The notes beneath the pieces are model-generated. The model ran no database searches. It was not told where the DNA came from and was given only the letters and a program-made list of their open reading frames with translations. This document shows positions 1 to 5,051 of a stretch of 5,051 nucleotides of DNA, piece by piece; position 1 is the stretch's first letter; every line of letters starts with the position of its first letter. The DNA comes from CAWBRT01 sp050015355 (GTDB lineage: Bacteria; Acidobacteriota; Terriglobia; Terriglobales; Acidobacteriaceae): assembly GCA_050015355.1 (NCBI GenBank), contig JBEKBO010000202.1:1-5051 (forward strand). Direction: 5' to 3'. Both the position numbers and the translations under genes were made by a program.

Positions 1-60
1 CATCAGCTTCCGAAGATGGGTCACAGTGACCTCCTTGTGACCCACAACTTACACGAGTGA
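1..60 (+). pseudogene. Possible C-terminal tail of a tyrosine recombinase (partial, uncertain)
   Basis: Frame 1 is open from the window edge to a TGA at 58-60 and encodes 19 residues, HQLPKMGHSDLLVTHNLHE. The MGHSD..VT pattern resembles the conserved LGHSS..TT box that precedes the nucleophilic tyrosine in tyrosine recombinases. The expected tyrosine, nine residues after the box histidine, is a leucine here. Reading one base later gives a TAC (tyrosine) codon at about that position, so a one-base shift could have broken the motif. With only 19 residues this is a weak family call; it could be the tail of an unrelated gene or a chance frame. The same bases carry the inverted repeat at 17-44. 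Confidence 0.25.
17..44. repeat. Inverted repeat TGGGTCAC / GTGACCCA with an extra internal half-site
   Basis: Two perfect 8-bp arms, TGGGTCAC at 17-24 and GTGACCCA at 37-44, are separated by 12 bp. The left arm also forms a tighter palindrome, GTCAC-A-GTGAC, at 20-30, so there are three related half-sites. It could be a regulator operator, a recombinase-binding site or a hairpin. No T-run follows, so it does not look like an intrinsic terminator. The function is not known. Confidence 0.45.
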
Positions 61-320
61 CAATGCTCGGGGACAACCCACGCGGTAGCGTCCGCCGCGC
101 TAGCGGCTTAGTTCAAACGCCCCTCGATCCATCCATTCGCGGCTTCCCACGTGGTTCTGGATCCCGGTCCGCCCCAAGGAACAGGCGTGCGCGAACAAAG
201 CGTCGTTGTGCGGGGCCGCCTCGCCACGGGACCGTAGCGCGAAAGCGATACCGGACGATAGACTTTTCTTGTCCGTAAGCGCTTTGAGTTCGACTCTAAT
301 CTGACAAGAGAATCTCTTAA
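61..320. other. Leader region with no convincing gene
   Basis: Short open frames exist on both strands, but none has a recognisable protein, a good ribosome binding site or coding-like composition. A TCTAAT hexamer at 295-300 is a plausible -10 box for the gene starting at 321, but I see no -35 box at a normal distance; TTGTCC at 269-274 lies 20 bp away, which is too far. No tRNA or rRNA is visible. Confidence 0.5.
306..318 (+). promoter_or_regulatory. Inverted repeat over the ribosome binding site of the gene at 321
   Basis: AAGAGAATCTCTT is a perfect palindrome (6-bp arms, one central base) ending 2 nt before the ATG at 321. Its left arm, AAGAG, is the only purine-rich stretch at ribosome-binding distance, about 10 nt from the start. 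As RNA it could form a five-pair stem with a three-base loop and partly hide the site; as DNA it could be a small operator. Either role is inferred from position and symmetry only. Confidence 0.3.
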
Positions 321-794
321 ATGACTACTGAACACGAGCTTCGGCAGAAGTTGCGCAAGATCGCTGCACTGTTCGAGGGCGCCACTTCCGCAGGAGAGCG
401 AGATGCAGCGGCTGCTGCGCTCGACAGGATTCGGGCCGCACTCAGTGCTGCAGAGCAAACGGAACAGACGATCGAAATGCAATTTAGACTGGCTGATCGC
501 TGGCATAGGCGCCTATTCACCGCCCTATGCCGCCGCTATGGGCTTAAGCCATACAGGTATGCGCGCCAGCGGTACTCCACAGTGGTTCTGCGGGCCCCGA
601 AAACGTTCATCAACGACACTCTTTGGCCAGAGTTTCTCCAGATCAAGAACGCCCTCGATGAGTATTTGAATGAGGCCACGGAGCGAATCATTCGAGAAGA
701 GGTCTTCGGGAGGACAGAGGAGGCAGAAGAGCAGACGGGTTCGCCTGGATCTGCATCGGCAGCTCAACTTTCGCAACCCCAAGACTTAGACTGA
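321..794 (+). CDS. Conserved hypothetical protein, DUF2786-like N-terminus
   Basis: This 157-residue cytoplasmic protein has no signal peptide or membrane segment. Residues 4-45 form a charged, alanine-rich helical stretch (LRQKLRKIAALFEGATSAGER), like the IRKLLALAE-type start of DUF2786 proteins. Residues 50-127 form the most distinctive part, with the signature LFTALCRRYGLKPYRY at 65-80, followed by VVLRAPKTF and LWPEF. I recognise this as a recurrent bacterial hypothetical family whose biochemical function is not known. The tail after about residue 130 is acidic and Ser/Gln-rich and looks disordered. The ATG at 321 is chosen because the conserved N-terminal helix starts right after it and AAGAG lies about 10 nt upstream. 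The next gene starts 18 nt downstream on the same strand, so the two are probably co-transcribed. The gene is confidently real; the function is unassigned. Confidence 0.82.
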   Translation: MTTEHELRQKLRKIAALFEGATSAGERDAAAAALDRIRAALSAAEQTEQTIEMQFRLADRWHRRLFTALCRRYGLKPYRYARQRYSTVVLRAPKTFINDTLWPEFLQIKNALDEYLNEATERIIREEVFGRTEEAEEQTGSPGSASAAQLSQPQDLD

Positions 795-812
795 AATGGC
801 GGCGGGGGCAGC

Positions 813-1379
813 ATGGTCATTTTCCGCGTTCACGTATCGTTGCTGAATATCGAGCCTCCTATTTGGCGGTGTATTGAACTCACCAGCCAGACCACGCTCA
901 AGCAATTTCATCGCATCCTGCAGATCGCAATGGGATGGACCAACTCCCACCTGCATGAATTCATCGTGGGCCGCCAGCGTTATGGAACTCCAGATTTGCA
1001 CTACGATGGGCCCAGCGAAGTCATTGCCGAAGGCAAAGTCCATCTGTCGAAAGTGCTACCTGTCCTCGAGGCGCGCATTCTCTATGTCTACGACTTCGGA
1101 GATTACTGGCAGCATTCCGTTCATCTGGAGGCGGTCCTTTCAGCCCAACCGGGAATAGACTATCCCCGCGTGTTGGATGGAGCCCGCAGTTGCCCTCCGG
1201 AAGATTGTGGTGGCACCACCGGGTATGCCGATCTTGTCGATATCCTTCTCGACCCGACGCATGAAGACTTTCAACAGATGCGCGAATGGGTCGGTGAGGA
1301 ATTCAACGCAGAGGTCTTGCATCTGGAAAAGATCAATGCGCGGCTCCGTCGGAACCGCTCGCTTGTCGCAAAGGGATGA
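813..1379 (+). CDS. Plasmid pRiA4b ORF-3 family protein
   Basis: The 188 residues match the pRiA4b ORF-3 family (PF07929, also labelled IS1096 passenger TnpR-like in some annotations) across its whole length. Visible hallmarks in order are PPIWR at 15-19, the helix LKQFHRILQIAMGWTNSHLHEF at about 29-50, YDFGDYW at 93-99 before a histidine, CPPEDCGG at 127-134, GYADL at 137-141, and a closing EWVGEEFN then LEKINARLRR. Full-length members are of similar size, so it looks intact. Despite the TnpR label, no resolvase catalytic serine motif is visible; the molecular role of the family is not established, and it is often found on plasmids and in variable regions. The ATG at 813 follows a G-rich stretch (GGCGGGGG) and places the first strand just before PPIWR as expected. 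It follows the DUF2786-like gene by 18 nt, suggesting one transcript. Confidence 0.92.
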   Translation: MVIFRVHVSLLNIEPPIWRCIELTSQTTLKQFHRILQIAMGWTNSHLHEFIVGRQRYGTPDLHYDGPSEVIAEGKVHLSKVLPVLEARILYVYDFGDYWQHSVHLEAVLSAQPGIDYPRVLDGARSCPPEDCGGTTGYADLVDILLDPTHEDFQQMREWVGEEFNAEVLHLEKINARLRRNRSLVAKG

Positions 1380-1392
1380 TTTCACATTGATC

Positions 1393-1412
1393 CCGGAGAT
1401 CAAGACCTCCGG
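1393..1412 (+). terminator. Weak terminator-like hairpin after the pRiA4b ORF-3 family gene
   Basis: CCGGAG at 1393-1398 and CTCCGG at 1407-1412 are perfect 6-bp arms around an 8-nt loop, starting 14 nt after the stop codon. Location and GC-rich arms suit transcript termination or 3'-end protection. No U-run follows, so a classical intrinsic terminator is not supported. Confidence 0.35.
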
Positions 1413-1539
1413 TAGCGTTCAGGCGACATCGTACTGCGCTGGATATGATCCTTGACGCCAAGCCGACTCCCCGATACTAATCCAATGCCAGCGTCTGAAT
1501 CACTGCCAGATTGCCGACGATACGGACGAGACGGGGTCG

Positions 1540-1575
1540 GCACTTCTACGGATTGGGCGTAATCCGTCAAAGTGC
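1540..1575. repeat. Strong imperfect hairpin, 13 paired positions
   Basis: Outer arms GCACTT (1540-1545) and AAGTGC (1570-1575) and inner arms ACGGATT (1548-1554) and AATCCGT (1561-1567) are all perfectly complementary. They are separated by a symmetric 2x2 internal loop (CT against CA) and closed by a six-base GGGCGT loop. It sits in the 296-nt gap between two genes, too far from both for a simple terminator, and no T-run follows on either side. Candidates are a structured RNA, a palindromic repeat element or a protein-binding site. It does not show the conserved ends of an integron attC site. Confidence 0.5.
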
Positions 1576-1618
1576 AGGTCGAGGTCGGAAAGGCACGTTC
1601 CTCGGCGATCTATGCCAA

Positions 1619-1624
1619 TATAAT
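1619..1624 (+). promoter_or_regulatory. Candidate -10 box (TATAAT) for the cyclase-like gene
   Basis: A perfect TATAAT lies 51 nt upstream of the ATG at 1676. No good -35 hexamer is found 16-18 bp upstream (the best are CGTTCC or GTTCCT-like), so this could be a chance match or a promoter needing an activator. It is the only consensus-quality -10 in the intergenic region. Confidence 0.35.
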
Positions 1625-1675
1625 CTCCGAATGCGACCAAAACTAACCGTCGCAGAAGACTAGGGCGGCTAATAG

Positions 1676-2272
1676 ATGTCCGAGAGCGAAGAACAGAAGT
1701 TCGAGAAGACGGTCGCTGAGTTCCTCTCAGAAGGGCTCCATACGCGCCGTGGCTTGACGGTGGACGAGTACACCGCCGTGTGCCGGAAGGCGTGGGACGA
1801 GTGTCACACCTCGTCCGCGTTTCCTTTCAAGGTCCTTATCGACCCCCTTCATTCGATTGAGAGCATGCTCGCGAACAGCACTCAGGACTACATTCATTAC
1901 CGGGTCGCTGACGAGCTTGAGGCCCAGAAGGACCCGTCAATGGAGATTCGGTGCGAAGCGCTCGGCACGGTCAAACCTGACCTCTCAACGGGACCCGACG
2001 AAAACCCGCCGTTGCCCACGGAGGAGCCCGATGTTCCTGAGACACGTCGCTATCTCCTGGCCGTGTTAGATGTCCTCGGCTTCTCTGCGCTTCTCCAGGA
2101 AAAGGGGCTGAGCGAGATCACCGCTCTTTACTCCAGACTGATCGCCGAGGCCGTAACGAAGGATGCGATACGGACATACACCATCGTTCGATTTAGTGAA
2201 ACCCAAAGCGGGTCGGTGCTCGGTGTTCTGCCCGTGCGCCACGCCCATTTCAGTGACACGATTTTTCTGTGA
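1676..2272 (+). pseudogene. Nucleotidyl-cyclase-like protein, 5' half, ended by an in-frame TGA
   Basis: This 198-residue open frame starts at ATG 1676 after a modest AGGGCGG site. Residues 1-120 are polar and charged with no recognised domain; residues 100-122 form a Pro/Asp/Glu-rich linker. From about residue 125 it enters a class III nucleotidyl-cyclase-like fold: LAVLDVLGFSALL at 128-140 corresponds to the first metal-binding aspartate (D132), and HFSDTIFL at 191-198 to the second (D194). The frame then hits TGA at 2270-2272, yet the same reading frame resumes the domain at the next codon. Related proteins, as I recall them, have tryptophan after the FSDT.. strand, so TGG to TGA is the simplest explanation. 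Without the rest, the domain lacks half its core and would not fold as a cyclase. Other genes here end with TGA, so the codon is a real stop in this genome. A sequencing error is the main alternative. Confidence 0.72.
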
Positions 2273-2719
2273 GTGCCATTGGTCGAGCATTTCATCGCCC
2301 CCTTCATGGTGCGGTGCGCGGACATGGTGTGCGAGGCGCTCAAGCTTGGAGTACCTTTACGCGGTGCTCTCGCGGTCGGTCCGGCGGTAATGCACTCACG
2401 CACGGTCACGTTCGTTGGCGCTCCACTCGTTGAGGCCGCCAGACTTGAACAGTCGCAGGATTGGCTCGGCGTATCGTTAGGAGACTCCATGTTGGCCGCA
2501 GACGTATCTCGGGAACCCGGAACGCGGGCTGCGCGCTCATCCGAGATACTTTTCGTACCATGCGAAGATATTTTTCCATCCGTCCTGCGCAGCCAAGGGG
2601 CGGTAGTCGACACGGTCGGTTGCAAAGATGGAGTGCCCGGCATTGTCATACGAATGGAATTCGTGCGTCTTGCCAAGTTTCGTGAGTTCGGCTTCCATTT
2701 TGGCTACATGTTCCTGTGA
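2273..2719 (+). pseudogene. Nucleotidyl-cyclase-like protein, 3' half, with overrun tail
   Basis: In the same frame as the preceding open frame and immediately after its TGA, this part continues the cyclase-like domain: VEHFIAPFMVRCADMVCEAL (helix), then GVPLRGALAVGPAVM, then TFVGAPLVEAARLEQSQDWLGVSLG. The VG.P.VEAARLE segment corresponds to the class III cyclase box that holds the transition-state Asn and Arg; the Arg is kept (codon 2441-2443) but the Asn position is Val, so even the intact protein may have been an atypical or inactive cyclase. A GTG at 2273 could formally start it, but no ribosome binding site precedes it, so independent translation is unlikely. Recognisable own sequence ends by about 2536; the remaining codons to 2719 are the antisense of the convergent hydrolase gene's C-terminus and probably not native. 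This indicates loss of the original 3' end. Confidence 0.68.
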
Positions 2720-3445
2720 GGGGCGCTTGTCTTCCTTGCCGAAGATCCCCATCAGCGGGCAGCTCATGTCCTTGGTGAGGTCGAGCGGGTCCACAGGTTG
2801 GTTCGGCGTCAGCCCCGCATTGCCCGCGCCCACACCGCCGGGGTAGCAAGCCACCGCGGCGTCGATTTCCTTCAGCGTGCAGGCGGCCAGGTAGACCTGC
2901 CGGCCTCCGGAGCAGTAGCCGATGATCCCCACCTTGCCGTTGAGATTGCGCATGGCGCGGAGGTGCCGGATGGCGCCTTCGATATCGCCCATAGCGCTGG
3001 CATCCGCCGGCCCACCGGCCTCGCGCATGGCGGCGGAGTTGGCCTCGGGCGTCGCTTTGCCCGCCCGGAAATGCAGGTTCGGGCAGATCGCGGTATTGCC
3101 GTGCTGGGCAAACCTGCGCGTGATCTCGATGGTTGGCTCGTCCCAGCCGGGCATGTGATGGACAACCACCACCCCGGGGTACTTGCTCTTTCCCAGCGGG
3201 CGCGCCAGGTAGGCATCGATCGTGTCGTCATGAAACCCGCGCATCTGCACGGTCTCGCCCGAAATGGCGCTGTAAAAAACTCTGCCCGCCGGCGGCGCCG
3301 CCGCCGGCTGCTGCGGCGCCGGGGATTGTTGCCCTTGTGTGGTTTCGGCCGCTCCCATCGTCAATATCCCCAACACTCCTGTGGTAGTCCCGGCAATGAA
3401 ATCTCTTCGCTTGATGGCCTTCTGCAAGTCCTCTTCGGAATGCAT
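2537..3445 (-). CDS. Dienelactone hydrolase family protein, Tat-exported
   Basis: A 302-residue alpha/beta hydrolase of the dienelactone hydrolase (carboxymethylenebutenolidase) family, which cleaves cyclic lactones or related esters. The N-terminus has a twin-arginine signal, KRRDFIAG at 12-19 followed by a hydrophobic, Gly-rich stretch to about 33, then a Gln/Pro/Ala-rich linker (38-55), so the enzyme is likely folded in the cytoplasm and exported. The catalytic triad is visible: nucleophile Cys178 in GYCSGG, Asp239 in GIFGKED and His271 in AGHSIF. VVVVHHMPGW at 92-101 is the typical first core strand and oxyanion region. The C-terminus, YRPLAAQDGWKNIFAWYEKYLG, is complete. The ATG at 3445 is preferred over a GTG at 3472 because AAAGGAG lies 8 nt before it and the Tat signal then starts normally. 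It follows the radical SAM gene by 43 nt on the same strand, suggesting an operon. The physiological substrate is unknown. Confidence 0.93.
   Translation of the reverse strand: MHSEEDLQKAIKRRDFIAGTTTGVLGILTMGAAETTQGQQSPAPQQPAAAPPAGRVFYSAISGETVQMRGFHDDTIDAYLARPLGKSKYPGVVVVHHMPGWDEPTIEITRRFAQHGNTAICPNLHFRAGKATPEANSAAMREAGGPADASAMGDIEGAIRHLRAMRNLNGKVGIIGYCSGGRQVYLAACTLKEIDAAVACYPGGVGAGNAGLTPNQPVDPLDLTKDMSCPLMGIFGKEDKRPSQEHVAKMEAELTKLGKTHEFHSYDNAGHSIFATDRVDYRPLAAQDGWKNIFAWYEKYLG
3288..3308. repeat. GC-only near-palindrome in the hydrolase linker
   Basis: A 21-bp stretch made only of G and C is nearly self-complementary, with GCCGGCGGC on one side and GCCGCCGGC on the other. It encodes part of the Ala/Pro/Gly linker between the Tat signal and the hydrolase domain. 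The coding low complexity is enough to explain it, although it may fold in mRNA and is a likely site of replication slippage. Confidence 0.35.
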
Positions 3446-3453
3446 GATGGTTT

Positions 3454-3460
3454 CTCCTTT
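3454..3460 (-). promoter_or_regulatory. Ribosome binding site that sets the hydrolase start
   Basis: On the minus strand AAAGGAG occurs 8 nt before the ATG at 3445, a near-ideal Shine-Dalgarno site and spacing. The upstream in-frame GTG at 3472 has no comparable site, so the shorter 302-residue protein is preferred. Confidence 0.8.
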
Positions 3461-3488
3461 CCAGCCACACACAGATTAACCCACCCCG

Positions 3489-4751
3489 TCAAGAGGTCAG
3501 GCAGCACTTCTTAAATTTGCGGCCGCTTCCACAGGGGCAGGGGTCGTTGCGCCCTGCCCTCGGCAGCGCCCTGGTTTTCTCAGCACGGAGTTGCTCCATC
3601 AGCAATTCCGGCGATTGCCCGTTCCACCGCAGCGCCGCCATCTTGAGGGTGTAGGGACGGCAGTGCGTGAAGAAGCGCCGATAGCCGGCGCAGAGGTAGT
3701 TCAGGCCCGGCTCGCCGGCGGACGTCTGGACGATGCGATCTTTCGGGCAGCCCCCGTTGCACATTTCCAGAACCTCGCAGGCCTGGCAAGTACGCGGCAG
3801 TTTCTCCTGCTTGGCTCGCCCGAAGGCTTCTTGTGCCGGGTTGTCGAGAAGTTCCGCAAGCGGGGTTTCGCGAAGGTTGCCCAGCCGGTGCTCGGGGGTA
3901 ACGAAGTGATCGCACTGATAGAAATCGCCGTTGTGCTCGATCACCGGCACATCCCCGCAGGTGGGACGGAAGACACACAGCGAATGGCCCAACCCGTAGG
4001 CCGGCCTCGCCGCTTCTTCGAAGCTCTGGACGATGATCCGCCCCATATCGTGCCGGACCCACTCGTCGAAGATGGCGCAGAGAAAATCGCCAAAGGCCTC
4101 GGCTGGTACGGTGCGCTCGCTCACACCGTCCGGGGACTCCGGCTGCGGCTCCACCAGCGGAATAAAGCTCAGGTACTGGGCCCCGATCTCCTTAAAGAAG
4201 CGATAGACGTCCAGGGGATGCCGTACATTCTGCGCATGAACCACACAGAGAAGATCGACGGGGATCTTATGCCGTCGCAACAGGCGATAGGCCTGCATCA
4301 CCTGCCGGTGCGTAGGGCCCTGGTTTTTGGCCACGCGATAAGCGTCATGAAGCGCGCTCGGACCGTCGAGGCTGAGGCCGACGCTAAAGTTCTCAACAGC
4401 GAAAAAACTGCACCACTCGTCTGTCAGGAGAACGCCATTGGTTTGGATGTTGTTAGCGATGTGTTTGCCAACGGGGCAGTGTTTGCGCTGGAGTTCCACA
4501 ATCCGGCGAAAATAGTCCAGCCCGAGAATCGTCGGTTCCCCGCCGTGCCAAGAGAAAAGCACCTCGCTCCCCGGGACAATGGCAATTTGCTGAACAATGT
4601 ACTTCTCCAGCAGATCGTCGGGCATCCGAAACGGCCTGCTTCCGGGGTATAGTAGTTCTTTTTTCAGGTAGTAACAGTACTGGCAATCCAGGTTGCAGAG
4701 AGCCCCGGCAGGCTTAGCAAAAATCTGAAATTCACGGGAAAGCATAACCAT
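3489..4751 (-). CDS. Anaerobic sulfatase-maturase-type radical SAM/SPASM enzyme with SEC-C tail
   Basis: The 420-residue protein matches anaerobic sulfatase maturases, which oxidise a Cys or Ser in a sulfatase to C-alpha-formylglycine using S-adenosylmethionine. The radical SAM cluster motif is C19xxxC23xxC26 (CNLDCQYC), followed by HGGEPT at 69-74 and SLDGP at 127-131. The SPASM region keeps the expected cysteines C259, C265, C280, C322, C325, C331, C335 and C354 for two auxiliary 4Fe-4S clusters. The aspartate after C280 (CDHF) matches the catalytic base Asp277 of the characterised Clostridium perfringens enzyme. Residues 402-417 add a SEC-C zinc motif, NDPCPCGSGRKFKKCC. The start at 4751 is supported by TGAGGGA 8 nt upstream; a second ATG two codons in is possible. 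It is cytoplasmic, oxygen-sensitive by family, and leads a probable operon with the dienelactone hydrolase gene. No sulfatase lies in the window, so the substrate is open. Confidence 0.92.
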   Translation of the reverse strand: MVMLSREFQIFAKPAGALCNLDCQYCYYLKKELLYPGSRPFRMPDDLLEKYIVQQIAIVPGSEVLFSWHGGEPTILGLDYFRRIVELQRKHCPVGKHIANNIQTNGVLLTDEWCSFFAVENFSVGLSLDGPSALHDAYRVAKNQGPTHRQVMQAYRLLRRHKIPVDLLCVVHAQNVRHPLDVYRFFKEIGAQYLSFIPLVEPQPESPDGVSERTVPAEAFGDFLCAIFDEWVRHDMGRIIVQSFEEAARPAYGLGHSLCVFRPTCGDVPVIEHNGDFYQCDHFVTPEHRLGNLRETPLAELLDNPAQEAFGRAKQEKLPRTCQACEVLEMCNGGCPKDRIVQTSAGEPGLNYLCAGYRRFFTHCRPYTLKMAALRWNGQSPELLMEQLRAEKTRALPRAGRNDPCPCGSGRKFKKCCLTS

Positions 4752-4759
4752 GCTCTCGT

Positions 4760-4766
4760 TCCCTCA
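4760..4766 (-). promoter_or_regulatory. Ribosome binding site of the radical SAM maturase gene
   Basis: On the minus strand TGAGGGA sits 8 nt before the ATG at 4751 and supports that start. The downstream ATG at 4745 has only a weaker GAGAG at usable distance. No convincing -35/-10 pair was found further upstream. Confidence 0.6.
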
Positions 4767-5051
4767 ATGCTCGATGTTGCTTCTACTCTAATTGAACTCA
4801 CGCCGTCCCAGACAGCAGTACCTTGTCTTTTACCAGGGGGTGTCCGTCGCCTCGGCGTTCGCATCGGGAACTGGCTTACGGCCGAAGAGAGCCGCCGCCT
4901 ATTGTCTGGCGCTGGCAATGCCAGTCCGCGAGAACGCCGGTTCTATAAAAGGGGATGTCAAGAAACATTTTTCTCCCTCCGCCGGAAACGCGAATGGTTG
5001 CCGCGATGTCCAGCCCCGCTTGCCATAACAGTGCGGCTTGGCCCTGGTGCT
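4767..5051 (+). pseudogene. Tyrosine recombinase-like fragment, open at the window edge
   Basis: A frame with ATG at 4767 stays open for 95 codons to the end of the window. Residues of about 4842-4911 read VRRLGVRIGNWLTAEESRRLL, closely resembling the junction between the core-binding and catalytic domains of many phage-type integrases (GVR.GNWLT..QA..LL, followed in true members by a RDRALLA helix). What follows here is rich in Arg and does not continue the family pattern clearly, so the copy is probably frameshifted or rearranged soon after about 4912. There is no ribosome binding site at 4767, the N-terminal DNA-binding domain is missing, and the fragment lies in the divergent upstream region of the maturase gene. 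I infer a recombinase remnant; a chance resemblance over about 20 residues is the alternative. Confidence 0.4.

Noticed and set aside
281..305. tRNA 3'-end-like GAGTTCGACTC
   Set aside because: The bases around it do not form the arm, anticodon or acceptor stems of a tRNA.
108..506. 132-codon minus-strand open frame in the leader region
   Set aside because: It overlaps the start of the well-supported gene at 321 and its translation looks non-coding.
1452..1480. TTGACG followed by TACTAA as a promoter
   Set aside because: The -35 is good but no -10 candidate at 15-18 bp spacing matches well, and it is about 200 nt from the next gene.
2128..2676. 182-codon minus-strand open frame
   Set aside because: Antisense to the cyclase-like gene and overlapping the hydrolase end; Thr/Ser/Arg-rich translation without family features.
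2900..2918. Hydrolase CSGGR (residues 178-182) as a formylglycine modification site for the neighbouring maturase
   Set aside because: It looks like C-x-x-x-R, but the third position is Gly rather than Pro or Ala, and G-x-C-x-G-G is the ordinary nucleophile elbow of dienelactone hydrolases.
2798..3514. 238-codon plus-strand open frame
   Set aside because: Antisense to the dienelactone hydrolase gene, and low-complexity Arg/Gly-rich in translation; typical shadow frame of a GC-rich gene.
3591..4652. 353-codon plus-strand open frame
   Set aside because: It lies entirely antisense to the maturase gene, whose motifs and cysteine pattern prove the minus strand; the translation has no recognisable domain.
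1..5051. CRISPR array or tandem repeats
   Set aside because: No regularly spaced direct repeats were seen anywhere in the window.

Overview
The window is a stretch of moderately GC-rich bacterial chromosome. The start spacing, Shine-Dalgarno sites and gene families fit a free-living soil-type bacterium. The integrase-like remnant and the dienelactone hydrolase/radical SAM pair remind me of Acidobacteriota, but nothing here fixes the phylum and no rRNA or tRNA is present.

Layout. Positions 1-60 hold the last codons of a frame entering from the left; it vaguely resembles a tyrosine-recombinase C-terminus and lies over an inverted repeat. Positions 61-320 have no convincing gene. Two co-directional plus-strand genes follow, 18 nt apart: a 157-residue conserved hypothetical with a DUF2786-like N-terminus (321-794), and a 188-residue plasmid pRiA4b ORF-3 family protein (813-1379). 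Positions 1380-1675 are non-coding and contain a terminator-like hairpin, a strong 36-nt imperfect hairpin (1540-1575) and a perfect TATAAT box. From 1676 a nucleotidyl-cyclase-like gene runs rightward. An in-frame TGA interrupts it in the middle of the catalytic domain (2270-2272), and its 3' end runs into the tail of a convergent gene, so it is probably a pseudogene.

The right half is a minus-strand two-gene unit. An anaerobic sulfatase-maturase-type radical SAM/SPASM enzyme with a C-terminal SEC-C zinc motif (4751-3489) is followed after 43 nt by a Tat-exported dienelactone hydrolase family protein (3445-2537). Both look intact. No sulfatase is present for the maturase to act on. To the right of the maturase, on the plus strand, 4767-5051 carries a fragment resembling the core-binding/catalytic junction of a tyrosine recombinase and open to the window edge.

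Overall this looks like accessory DNA: small family proteins often seen in mobile or variable regions, a decayed signalling-type gene, and integrase-like debris next to an intact metabolic/maturation operon. The most interesting points are the single-codon break in the cyclase-like gene, the maturase without a visible sulfatase beside an exported hydrolase, and the unexplained hairpin between the two plus-strand blocks. I did not find a clear new multi-gene system.
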